64,000 nucleotides of DNA, taken from positions 8,200,001 through 8,264,000 of the forward strand of contig NC_069131.1 of NCBI RefSeq assembly GCF_026914265.1. The letters are read 5' to 3'. Positions 1 to 11,159 of this stretch are shown here, piece by piece. Numbering within the stretch: position 1 is the stretch's first letter; the number at the start of each line of letters is the position of its first letter. Under the pieces are notes generated by a model that worked only from the letters and a program-made list of their open reading frames with translations, had not been told where the DNA came from and ran no database searches. Origin of the DNA: Mya arenaria. Lineage: Eukaryota; Mollusca; Bivalvia; Myida; Myidae. A program made the position numbers and the translations under genes.

Positions 1-1139
1 ATGAAAATAAATTAATAAATTCAAGTAAATATTGAAAATACAAAGTGAAATGTAGTAAAAAAGTACAGTAAAATAAAAATCTCTGCTACAATTTCTGCAA
101 AATAAATGTAAATAAAACAAAGCAAATCATATTACAAATATAAAGCAAAATACACACAAATTATGGAATCTTGACTTAATAATGCCAAACTATTGTATGA
201 AATCAGCAATTATGCAATTATTTGAAATTAAAAGGGAATTAAATATGAAATGAAAGAAATATTTTAAGGCACAGTAATTGTTTTACGAATTTTATGTACT
301 CATGAAAATTATAATGGAAATTACCTAAAATTTACAAATTAATTCCTTAAAATGAAATAAATGATTATTGCATGGAATTCCATCAATAACATTTTATAAT
401 ACTAGCGTGATAATATATAGTAGTAAAAAACCATATAACAGATACTGATCTGAACAAATGATATGCAAAGCGAATACAAAAATGCCAAATGTCCCCTTAA
501 ATGTCCATTTTTATACACTACCGTAAAAAAGGTTTCAATGCTGAATTTCTTGACTTAAAATGTTATTAGTTATATACAACTAACGAACAATCATCAAGGA
601 TGAAAACTGTTACAGAACACTATAAATGTCACTTAGTATACCTGAGGATAAACCTTTATCTATACGAGTCAGTCGCAGATACAATATTTGAATAAACGTT
701 TGATTCTGGTCAATATTCACTTACTATACTTCTCAAACGCGTACCAAAAGTATAGTTTTGGCCTTAACGACGCAGACCTCTCAGGATCAGCGCATTTGTG
801 AAACAGCTAACGGGTCCCGCTTCCGTTCTTGTGGCTCGTGTGAGAGTATAGGACATGTCCTAGGACATATGATATAATTGGGATATGTCGGTAATACGAT
901 AACAAGAAACAATTGCTCAATGATTTTTTCTCCGACATGAATAACAAACATACATAACATTACAAAACATAACAATTAGCTGAAATTTACAACCTGGAAA
1001 TAAAAGCATCCCACTCCAGTGGTTCCCTGGTTTTCTATAATATACTTTTATAGAAAAAACTCCCCGAAACATCACGGCCTCGCCCCAGATCCTTGATATT
1101 TGGTATGCGGCCTCCTGTAGTGTTTTGTAGCTACATATA

Positions 1140-1910
1140 TCCATAGCAACTAATGACTCCCTTAGGAACCATCGACTTCCCTATCTTAATATTTCCTTAG
1201 CTACCGAAGACTACTTTAGCAAAATATTTCTTCCTTAGCAACCAACAACCTCCTTTAGAAACCAATGACCTTCTTTGCAACAAATAACTTCTTTATCAAT
1301 AACAAACTCACAAAGCAATTAATGATTTCTCTAGCAAGCAGTAACTTCCTCCACAACCATATTCTTGCTTAGCAACCAATGACCTTCTTAGCTACCAATG
1401 TCTTCCTAAGTAACCAGTTACCTCTTAGCAAAGAATAATGTCCTTGGCAACAATACTGGTCACTTATTACTTCTTTAGCAACCAGTAACTGTCTGAGCAA
1501 CCAATGACTTCCGTGGCAATCACTGTGTTTCTCAGCGACTACTTACATCCATAGCAATAAATGACTTACTTCTTAGTAACCAATGACCTCCATGTTAGCT
1601 ATTGACTAACTTAGCGACCGCATACTTATTTAGCAACCAATACATTTTAGTAACCAATGACTTTCTAAGCAACCACTTGCTTCCCTAGCAGCAACTTAAA
1701 TCAATAGCAAGCGATGAAAAATGACTTTTCCACTAACCTATGACTTTCTTAGTTGCAATTGACAACCTTAGTAACTGCATTCATTCATACTAACTAATCA
1801 CTTCCTTAGCACCCCCTTACTGTTGTCGCAACCGAGGACTTCCTTGTAACGACGTCCTTACAAGCCCTTTTCTTCTATAGCAACCAGTGACTTAGTTTAT
1901 AAACTTCATT
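1140..1910. repeat. Degenerate tandem repeat, about 19-20 bp unit
   Basis: The unit is close to TTAGCAACCAATGACTTCC, repeated with many substitutions and small indels. The same degraded array is present in copy B at about 35,190-35,990, so it predates the segmental duplication. It is very old compared with the cleaner arrays at 11,160-14,685 and 45,470-46,455. Confidence 0.65.
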
Positions 1911-3504
1911 GCCAAGTTCAACCTATCAGAAGGAGTTTAGTTTCAAAACAACTTTGTTGTTGTTTTTTTCCTTTTATTAACAAACCATCGGACGCCAGTA
2001 TAATCAAGGCATTGCAGCATTCAACACTCAGTGCATTGATATATGAATGTGTTATGAGATCTGTCAAACGTATGCACTAGCAATAACATACATACTTTAA
2101 ATTGATTATGGGTTGGAAATATACTACATGTCCTTTGAATATCAGACGTCAGACGTGTAAAATATTAGGTATTAGTCTGTTTAAATGGCTTTAGCAAATA
2201 TATAAAGAGGGTTCTCGCCCCTCCCCCTTTTTAAAAAAGGCTTTTGCCATTTTCTATGCACCTCGCACGCATATTCGGCGCTTCAGTCACTTACGGTTCT
2301 CCTGTTCAAGTGGTGTCAGCTATTTATGTTTTCAATGTTTATCACACTGCTGTTAAATTGCCCCTGTCTGTGGCCCTAGTCCATCAGTGATTTCAACACT
2401 TTGATTGTTTATGGAAAGAACCTGAGGAAAGCCTCCAAACGAAGGGAAGTAACCGCTTTGCGGAGATTGCTTTGAAACGCGCGAGCAGTAGGTACATGAA
2501 TATAACAAAGTCCCTAGCTCATTGAAACTTAAAAAAAATCTTTTTTTCATTAACTGAAATCCTCAAAGTGAACAAAATTTTCAACGACAGTATTAAGTTT
2601 TCATTTAGTTGATACATTATATTTGTGAAACGTTTTCTAGATAACAGAGATTATAAGGCAGTTGAATAATTGGTTGTAACCCTCGCTAATCTAATTTGAT
2701 TATAAGAATAGTTTCATTAGGTGTTATAAAATTAGCTTTGCATATTGAATTGCATATGAGACGATTTCACGTTTTTAATATGAGGTTTATGATCATTCAG
2801 TAATTCAACCGAAGTTTGATTGTTCATGAATATAATAAGAACATAATATATTATCGGTAGCGTCTAGTTATACAATTAAGCGAGAAGCATTGACTAAAGA
2901 TGTATTGAATTAACCTAACATTAAGCAAAGATATTCATTATTTATCAAAATCAAAAACAAAATAAAAGGATTATCAAAATAAATACGAATGTATATGCTT
3001 CATAAGAGTGCATAGTACAAGTGGCTTCATCTATAACTCTGTACATTGTCACTATCATTTACGCATGGCAAACAGCAAAGTCTAAGATAAAGATGAATTC
3101 AAATATCCATGAATGAGAAATGACTTATGCTTAAGAACTAAGGTAAGTAAGATATGAAAATGTTACAATCAAACGTCTCTAGCATAAAGACACACGAAAG
3201 TTGTTTCCGCATGTACTGCCTCCCCTAATGTAATGGATGTGAAATTTGCATTCGACATTGTTGGACTTTTTAGATTCAACTAGCAGATATAAAAGCCATT
3301 AAAAGAGAAAATTAAATAAGGGAAACACAAAATATATCATTTTCTCCATTGCAATGTGAGCTTAGGTTTTGTGAGTTGGATAAAACAAATAAAGCTTTGA
3401 ATAAAACAACAAGTGCATTGAGATAATTAAAGAAGTCAATTATTGATAATAGGAATTTTCCGCAAATAAATCAGAGGTATAATACACCACATTATAGTTT
3501 TCCC

Positions 3505-3840
3505 CGCCAGCTGGCACATCCTAATCAACGAGCATCGCAGTAACAAGAAGACCTTAAACAGCTTCAATCAATATTGCCGAGCATAAACAAGATATACCAA
3601 GCATAACAGCTTATAATTGCAAAATTAGGAGACATAGAAATGAAAGTCAACAGCAAAAAAAACTTTTATAACAGGATTAGGAAGAACTTGCTCTTTCATA
3701 AGAACTTTATTTCAGCTCATTCTACACTATTATAAAATGCAAAGCGTGATATAGGCAAACTTGAGAAAGATAATAAAGTGTTCTCTGACAAGATGAGGGC
3801 GATGCAAACTGAAAATGCATCACGTGCGATAGATCGGTGA
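3505..3840 (+). pseudogene. Retroelement ORF1-like coiled-coil remnant (copy A)
   Basis: Broken reading frames encode a heptad-rich stretch, with short segments such as LIIAKLGDIE and IGKLEKDNKVFSDK, that resembles the coiled-coil part of a retroelement first ORF. Stops interrupt it. A better-preserved counterpart lies in copy B at 37,567-37,977. The assignment to a retroelement is inference from composition and repetition; a fragment of a host gene is not excluded. Confidence 0.35.
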
Positions 3841-5574
3841 TAAACTTTTCATAAACAACCGCCATTATCAGCAACCGACATTAACGGAAGGAGCGTACGG
3901 ATAAGTAACATCTGCCATCTAGGGAAGTCACAATAACCAACTGAAATTGGTATCGTGGAATATGAACGGTCTTATGAGAAAACACTCCAATACAGATTTC
4001 TTAAAATGAAGCACTGGTGGTGGTGGAGGTGGTGGTCTTGATGGTGTTGATGGTGCTGGTTCTGTTCTGATATTGTGTTTAGCAAAAATGCACATGTTTT
4101 TGAATATTTCTATAAACAGTCTAATTAAAACTAACCTAAATTCCGATAAGTTTGATCGCGATTGTTCACTAGGAAACAGTTGCCACGTTAATGGTATAAT
4201 CGTATGTTTGTCTGAGTGGGAAAATTACACTTGTGGATAAACTAAAAAAAACGTTCATTTCTTTCATTATATTCGTGTTTTCATATAACTTACAGACTAC
4301 AATTTGGAAGTTTTGAACTCTGAAAATAACAAGCCAGCATACTGAAAATAGACAATTAAATGATCATTAAAACACAGTGTATATTATATCGTACGTTGTT
4401 AGTTAACTAATATATACTTGTTCTTTATTTAACCTGAAATCATAATCTACAATAATTATTGTGCATTTTATGGTCATTAATTTGAAGGTTCATGCTCATT
4501 TCCATGCTCTAGTGAAGCTTATGATCCCCTGGGAAAGGCATACGAGCTCATGAAGAGGAACTCAAACACTTGGTAAGAGAGCGGTTGGAAGACGTGAATC
4601 TTCCGAGTGGAAGTTAGATGTAATAGTTTTTCATCTCAGTCGGTGAAGAAAACGCTGGGAGCCGAGGGCTCTAAGGGACAAGTCCGAAAGGTCACTTTTT
4701 TACAGCTGCAGTGAGAGCGTTCAGTTGGCTCTGTCTACGTCAACTTGGAATCCAACATGGACGAGATAGTGACTGATCATTACTACCTGCCCCGCGATGT
4801 AAAGGGTGTACCGGGATAAGGTGCAAAACACCAAAATGGGCACTCGGTTGACAACGTCCGTTTTAACAATTTTACATGTATCTTTATAACTCTAACTATA
4901 AATTCTTTTGAAAATGATTAAAACCGGATATGTTCTTAGTTTTTTCATATTTTAACATCTGTATTATTATTTCGCGAATGAAAATGGGAATCAATATGCT
5001 GATGTTTCTGTTGACAAAACACTGAATCTTTAAATCGTGAATTGAAAGTTCTCATTTCATATCTGAAACTGAAATAAATTAAACGTTCAGGAAAATGAAT
5101 GAAGTTATTATTGTTTGTAATTTGAATATAACCATGTGCATTGCGGAATAGGCATCAGGCAAAAACGAGCACGGATATTTTCTAATTAACATCTGCTCCT
5201 CGGTCCATATGACTTTCTATCAGTAAATATCAGATCATTTTCAATGTCTCACAATATGTAATTATATAAAAAAGTATAAATGTTCTCACCCCTTTCATGA
5301 ACTGTACACGAATAGAAATAACTATCGGAGTAATGTTATACACAATCACATACACGCATGATTTAATTCATTTAACCAAGGTTTAACACACAATCGAATT
5401 CATGATAATCTAACATTTGCGGATACTATATCCTCAACGTATACGAAACATGGCATGTTTATATGACCCTAGCGAGTTAAATTGGTTTTAATGTGGCATT
5501 CAATTTAAACGCCCCAAGTTTCAGAAGTAAACCGCCGCATTTAAACTTCCGTGTCTATGTCGGGGTATTCTTCA

Positions 5575-5659
5575 GGTATTAACACGCTAGCTAAGACTAC
5601 GACTTATTTCTTGAATCATATACATTCAGATAGTTTGGTCAGCAGATTCGGATATAACG
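5575..5659 (+). promoter_or_regulatory. Conserved proximal 5' flank of receptor A
   Basis: The 85 bases upstream of the start codon are among the best conserved in the duplication. The block around 5,584-5,617 (ACACGCTAGCTAAGACTACG and the following ACTTATTTCTTGAAT) is essentially identical at 41,550-41,590. Stronger conservation than in the rest of the flank is what a shared core promoter or 5' UTR would give. No clear TATA box was identified and the transcription start is unknown. Confidence 0.4.
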
Positions 5660-8600
5660 ATGAATAAGAGTTTAAACAAATCACTAATAGTTATATGTAT
5701 AATCTTAATAAAAGTCGATTCCTGCGTCTCTACGCTGAGTGAGTAAATTGCTTTATTTTGCTTCTTACTTTCACTTTATTTTAATAAACAACATTTTGAT
5801 AAATCAACTGAAGCTTCTTTAAGTTAAAGTTTTTGATTTTATATACGTATATATTGGTTCTTAAGAAGAGTTGTTTAGTGTTCGGTATATTGTACAGTCG
5901 CTCCATATATCAATATTATACGATTCAATATAATATATTCATTAAACGTGTTAAAGTACCACAAATACAATTACCATTCGTTGTTCATATATCATTAGGC
6001 AATTATTTTGTGATGTATTGTCGTTTGTAAATATAAAATGCCTTTGTTCAATGAAATGTGCATGTAAGATATATATTACCAATCTATAGTATTCAACACC
6101 AAACCTGTTTCTTATTTCCATAACCCTTGAACGTTTTCTCTAATACAGTATTGACTGTATAACATATATTTTTATTGTTATGTAACTATTACCTTATCGT
6201 GTACGATCAGGGAATTTTGTTACAACCAACAAGCCTACATATGATCCAAAAGCCGTATCTTTAAAAGAAAGATTTTGATACTGTATTGAGAAAGTGTCTA
6301 CTTTATGACCTAAATGAATTTTCATATTCTCTACAGCTTGTTTCGCAAACTGCGCATCATGTTCAAATTCAACCGTATGCACATCATGTGACTCGGGATA
6401 CTACTTACGGTCAGCTGGTGAATGTACAGCGTGCACGTACGTAGGAACGAACTGTATAACATGCAGTAATGGCACGCATTGTAACGAATGTAGGCCAGGA
6501 TTCTGGGGCACAACTTGTAAATCTTTTTGTTCCGAAGGTTGTAACACTGAAACGTGTAGCTCGTTTGACGGAACATGTACTTGTAAACAAGGTTTTTATG
6601 GACCTACATGTGAACACAAGTGCTCGGCAAACTGCCTACATGACACATGTGGTGATAACAGTAAATGTGAGTGCAAAGACGGGTATTATGGAAGTCAGTG
6701 TAATGGACAATGTTTTTCTGATTGTGAGAAATGCTCTTACGGCACATACTGTTCAGGGTGCCCCATTGGAAGGTACGGAGCATTTTGTGGTATTTCGTGT
6801 GAATGCAATGGAAGATGCGATATTCTCACTGGTGACTGTATAAATAAAACGTGTCCTGACACGTGTGCATCATGCGGAAAACGAGATCAGTGCAACGAGT
6901 GTTCTGTCAGTTGGTTTGGTGCACGATGTAACAGCACGTGTTCAGAAAATTGTAATGGGGGTTGTGAGCAATATTCCGGACATTGCAATACATGCTATGT
7001 TGGCTTCTTCGGAACAAACTGTGATATGCTATGCACTAAATGTCTTGATGGTAACTGCACTCAAGAGGGGGAGTGTAAATCGTGTTACAATGGCAGCTAT
7101 GGGCCGTTTTGTAACAAAACATGCTCGGAAGACTGTGTTGGAAATATATGTAACCAGGTAGATGGGTCATGTCAACATCAGGTTCAATGTCCTGGAAATT
7201 GTGTAAGCTGTACGGACAACGTTACATGCACTAAATGTAAGAACTCTTATTACGGATTTATGTGTACATTTAAATGCAGCAGTACATGCAAGGGTGGAAC
7301 CTGTGACATAGAATCTGGACGTTGTGAGAATTGCAATTTATCACATTATGGGAACTTTTGCGAAAATATCTGCTCTCAGAATTGTGCAGGTTCCCTAACA
7401 GAAGCCAAATGCGACTCAACAGGAAAGTGCAACCGCGGATGTATTGATGGTTTCACTGGCGATACCTGTACTTCAGGTATGCCCTTGTTTATTTTATTTA
7501 CAAGTTTATTCATTTATACATGCTCACATTACTAATAATGTTGAAAGGATGTTATGCTATATTGAATAATTAGGCCGAAAATATATCCAATTGTACATCA
7601 TATACCAGGACAGTATGTTAAATTAACTTCAATTTTAAATGTATTTATGCACGACATGGTATTGATCGTTTTAACCGTATTTCCGTCTTTTTTATTAATT
7701 TGATTATTTTATAATGTCATATAATGTCGTAATAACATTGTCAGTTTTAGAACAAAGACTTTGCCCACATTGTAATGTCTTAGACCTCAGACTGATTTCA
7801 TTTATTGTTTACATGCAAACTATGTACTTCAGTATATCGCTATGCTTTTAACGTGCTCATCGAAATATGTATTACATATGCCGCAGAATTCTTGAACACG
7901 AAACAGTTTAAGGTTGTTGAAGAAAATCTTTCTATTTTCTTGTATAAAGCATTTGCTCAGAGAAGTATTTTGATTAATTTGCCTTCATGATTTATTTAAG
8001 ATATTTCTACCAACTGTTAAAAAATTACAAAATGGTTCGTACGTGCTTCGAATTTGAAAAAAAATGTTTAAATACACGCGACTGTATATGCGACTGTAAA
8101 GAATTTCTACCGCCAAACTAATGTTGAATAATGTAATGTAAATATGTGATATTATGCAAGGAAGTATAATTCCCTGAATACCATTCTATAACCTCCTATA
8201 GAAAACAACAAAATCAATACTTTTCAATGGTATTATTTTGGAAGTCACAGTGAGTGAAGCACTTGGGAAACCGATTAACACATACAGCATGAACTTGCAA
8301 CATGAGCAAAGTATGTCTTATTAACAACATGCTTGACAAAAATGGAGCTTACAGACGTGGTCGACTGGCCGAGGAAAAACTGAGATAAAACCCTCCTTCT
8401 GGGGAAAACTCAGAAACCTCTGCCCGTTTGTCATCCAGATTGACAGGATTTGTCTCGTACCACTAGATGTCGGGCCTCATCACCCATAAGCTCCTTAACA
8501 AAGATGTATAGAAAAACATATAATTTTATGATTCATATATACGTATTTTATCAATTCATACAAATGTACATTACATGATTATGTTCTTTGAAGAAAAATG

Positions 8601-9973
8601 AAAAACATATTTATCATTCATATGATGAAATTGCATAGTAACTGAAAACCTTTCACAATAAACATTTTCTTGTAAAATTTAACAATCAATTGAATCGATG
8701 TGAACGGATCGGTTCCCCAAAGCTGAATGCCTTTACATTCATATTCGCACGAATTCCTCGTGCTTATCAATCGCCACCTGGCGGTTATGACATTATAAAC
8801 AAGGGAAATTAATTTCCTTCTAATTCGTTTTACTCAAACGTAGGAAATTATATTACTTCTTGTTTCTCTATTATCAATATTATTGATTATTAATTATTCA
8901 TTCTGTATTTTGGTGAACATGAGATTCCTGCACATTACCATCTTGAATTCCTAAATATCAACTTTCGTTGAAAACATCCATTGGCAATTGTTTTTACATA
9001 TTTTCAGCCCTTGTTGCCATTAACACAGTGCGTAATACTACTTTCACCGGAATTGAACTTGTCATACAAATCTAAATAGCAAAGCGGAATGAGGCCACGT
9101 ATAAGCCAAAGGCTTCCTTCTCAATCCTAAACTAGTGAAGCCTTATCATATTAGGGATTGGTCAGTTAATGTCAAAACTTGGTCGGAATGTTCTCATTGA
9201 TAAAATCTCAACCGCATATAAAAGTGCGTCACTTGGTTTCAAAACCTAGGTCACTATGTCAAATCTTAAAATTATCGTTTCAAAAAACTATATGCATTAC
9301 ATTTGGTCCAACTTCATCAGAATGCTTTCCTTTATTGAACTCTTTGACGTATTTTAAACTGGGCCAACATGTGATCAAATAGAAAATGTCTGGAACCATA
9401 TAATCGTAACCATATATTGGTAGGGATTGGTTTGATAACGTACACAGTTGATCGGAATTTTTCCCTTATTAGTAATCAACTATCCACAAACAGCATAGAT
9501 ACACCAATCAAATACAAATTTCACCAGTTATAAGAGTTTAAAGCATATATTATAGATACAAAATGTCCGTTCATTTTTGTATCTTTTTTAAATTTTATCT
9601 CTTGAACATTGAACGTTGAACGTTTAACTCGCGGCTTATTTTTTAGTCTGATGATCATATAGTTACTTCTTTCCCTTTTAGCAGCCATTGATCACTGTGT
9701 GCCTCTGAACATTTATCAAACCGTCAATGATTCTTTAATGATGCTGTTTTAGACGCCGAAAAGCATCAAACCGTAGGGGCGGAAGAGGAAACTGGCTCTG
9801 GTTCGGTCATCGGTGGAGCGGTCGGTGGTTCCCTTGGTGTGTGTGTTGTTATAGCACTGGTTGTAGTGCTTGTTGTTAAGAAAAGAGGGATTCTAAGGTG
9901 AATATGCATATCGATAAAGGCTAAACATTATATCATTAATGCAATTGAGAAACAAGATATCTTTAAACAATGA

Positions 9974-10068
<95 letters not shown>

Positions 10069-10733
10069 AGAAATGAGACGAAAAAGACGTATGAAGACAT
10101 TTTGCCAGAAGGAGGCCAAAATGAACCGTACACAACTTTAGAAGTCGCAAAGACGAGTATATAACTCATTTTATATTATTTTATGTATTGATTGTGTGTT
10201 GAGATCAGGAATCAGAAACGAATGCATGAATGTTTGACAATTTAACAAACGTACATTTCATATCATTTAAGACATTGCAACAGGTTTCAGAAGAAAGTAT
10301 TTGCATAGTTTGTATATTTAGCTGTCATTAGGCGCCTATAAGCTAGTTAAACGGAAAACAATTGACTAAAAGGTGGTCGAGATAAATCCACAATAGAATA
10401 TTTCGATTAAGTTCAGTACTTCAAATACATGATATAAACAACATACGCCGAAAATACTAAAACAAAAAAAAAATAACGGCACGTTCTGAAACAAATTAGT
10501 TTTGAAGACGATAGTTAGCCTTTTTGTCTGGTATTAGCATCCAAATTTTAATTTATTAAACAGCTTTGTCCATAATTTATTTCACAGCCGAGTATGAAAT
10601 ACCCGAATCCGAGCCACGGTCTGGGTTGAGCATGGAAAGTAAAGACACTGGAGTATACTACAATAATGAAAATGCCTACTACAAGAATGTCGGTGGAAAT
10701 GTTCAAAAGACGTGTATCTACACCGACAATTAA
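5660..10733 (+). CDS. Receptor A: multi-EGF single-pass receptor with ITAM-like tail
   Basis: Five exons keep phase across GT-AG introns: 5660-5738, 6337-7476, 9753-9897, 10071-10156 and 10588-10733, giving 531 residues. Residues 1 to about 24 are a signal peptide. About 28-406 hold ten cysteine-rich EGF-like modules of the MEGF/scavenger-receptor-F kind. Residues 425-448 form a hydrophobic membrane helix with GGxxGG spacing, and 449-531 are cytoplasmic. The tail carries Y462-EDI and Y475-TTL, nine residues apart, matching the ITAM spacing rule, plus YEIP, YYNN and YYKN. Draper and MEGF10 engulfment receptors share the EGF ectodomain, and Draper has an ITAM, so a phagocytic or recognition role signalling through Src/Syk-type kinases is inferred. 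The start ATG is chosen because receptor B has the homologous exon. Unlike B it has no phosphatase exons and lacks two EGF modules. Confidence 0.88.
6337..7476 (+). other. Receptor A ectodomain exon, ten EGF-like modules
   Basis: One long exon, open in a single frame, carries the whole cysteine-rich ectodomain. Module ends of the form GxxGxxC can be counted ten times, for example GFWGTTC, GFYGPTC, GYYGSQC and GFTGDTC. The exon follows the acceptor CTACAG and ends at the donor GGTATG. N-glycosylation sequons (NxT/S) occur, for example in CNST. Against the matching exon of receptor B it is 198 bases (66 residues, exactly two modules) shorter, with the gap falling between the ninth and final modules. 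Confidence 0.9.
7477..9752 (+). other. Intron 2 of receptor A
   Basis: The 2.3-kb intron separates ectodomain and transmembrane exons. It is AT-rich with only short spurious frames. A slightly GC-richer patch at about 8,340-8,500 may be an old transposon fragment, but no family was recognised. Confidence 0.7.
9753..10156 (+). other. Transmembrane exon and ITAM-like exon of receptor A
   Basis: Exon 9753-9897 encodes an acidic stalk, a Gly/Val-rich membrane helix and the stop-transfer KKR. Exon 10071-10156 encodes the ITAM-like tail segment. The same exon layout occurs in receptor B (43765-43894 and 44166-44242), where the second exon reads TKPYEDRIDGTDHEYHTI: both tyrosines are kept but the first Yxx[IL] is broken by Arg. 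If intron 4 is retained, the frame ends at the TAA at 10162-10164, giving a shorter tail that still has both ITAM tyrosines. Confidence 0.8.
9974..10067. repeat. ATT trinucleotide microsatellite at a splice acceptor
   Basis: About 30 ATT units with three AGT interruptions run directly into the AAAG acceptor of the ITAM-like exon of receptor A, replacing the usual polypyrimidine tract. On the opposite strand it gives poly-Asn or poly-Ile frames, which are not genes. Confidence 0.95.
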
Positions 10734-10739
10734 AATAAA
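10734..10739 (+). terminator. Polyadenylation signal AATAAA of receptor A
   Basis: AATAAA begins one base after the stop codon. A second one lies near 10,877. If the first is used, the 3' UTR would be extremely short; the second is the more usual distance. Confidence 0.4.
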
Positions 10740-11159
10740 GAGGCTTTGTTTATTGGTCTATAAGTTGTCAGAGCTGTATAGTTTCACACAATTAAATATA
10801 TAAATATTTCAGTAAATTTGTTGGTTTAGTTGAATTCATGCACGTACACATTCATTAAGTATGAAAACGATTTGATAATAAAGTGCCCTTATACTGCTTT
10901 AAATAATAAAAGAAACGACAGTTATAAAAATTGTCGTATGAGTCCAAACGACAGTGCGATAGTTCGGTTATAGTAATCAGTGGACAGAAACATTACATAC
11001 CAAGCACTCTAGAATTACTGTGATTTTTTTACACAAACACGTATTGATTCAGATATAATGATGCACGTGAAGTCCGTTTTTGTTGTTTCTCTCGTGAGTG
11101 TTAATATAATATTTAAATGTAAACCATTTACTTGCTCATATATGGTGTCAGCCAATTAC

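Larger units (their letters stand above)
70..5659. repeat. Segmental duplication, copy A (5' flank of receptor A)
   Basis: This non-coding stretch is a diverged duplicate of 34,143-41,629. Recognisable paired blocks include about 72-330 with 34,144-34,400, 780-1,140 with 34,840-35,210, 2,190-2,300 with 36,270-36,370, 4,640-4,850 with 38,750-38,980 and 5,430-5,659 with 41,400-41,629. Similarity fades to the left of position 70, so one edge of the duplicated unit appears to lie inside the window. Each copy ends at the first coding exon of a receptor gene, so gene and upstream DNA were copied together. Copy B is longer, with extra sequence at roughly 39,150-39,900 and 40,100-41,330. No convincing gene was seen inside. 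Confidence 0.8.

Noticed and set aside
6469-7161. Two + strand frames of 98-124 codons inside the receptor A ectodomain exon
   Set aside because: They are other frames of the same exon. The cysteine-patterned frame is open throughout and in phase with its neighbours.
9893-10150. Poly-Asn and poly-Ile frames on the minus strand
   Set aside because: Translation of the ATT microsatellite within an intron of receptor A.
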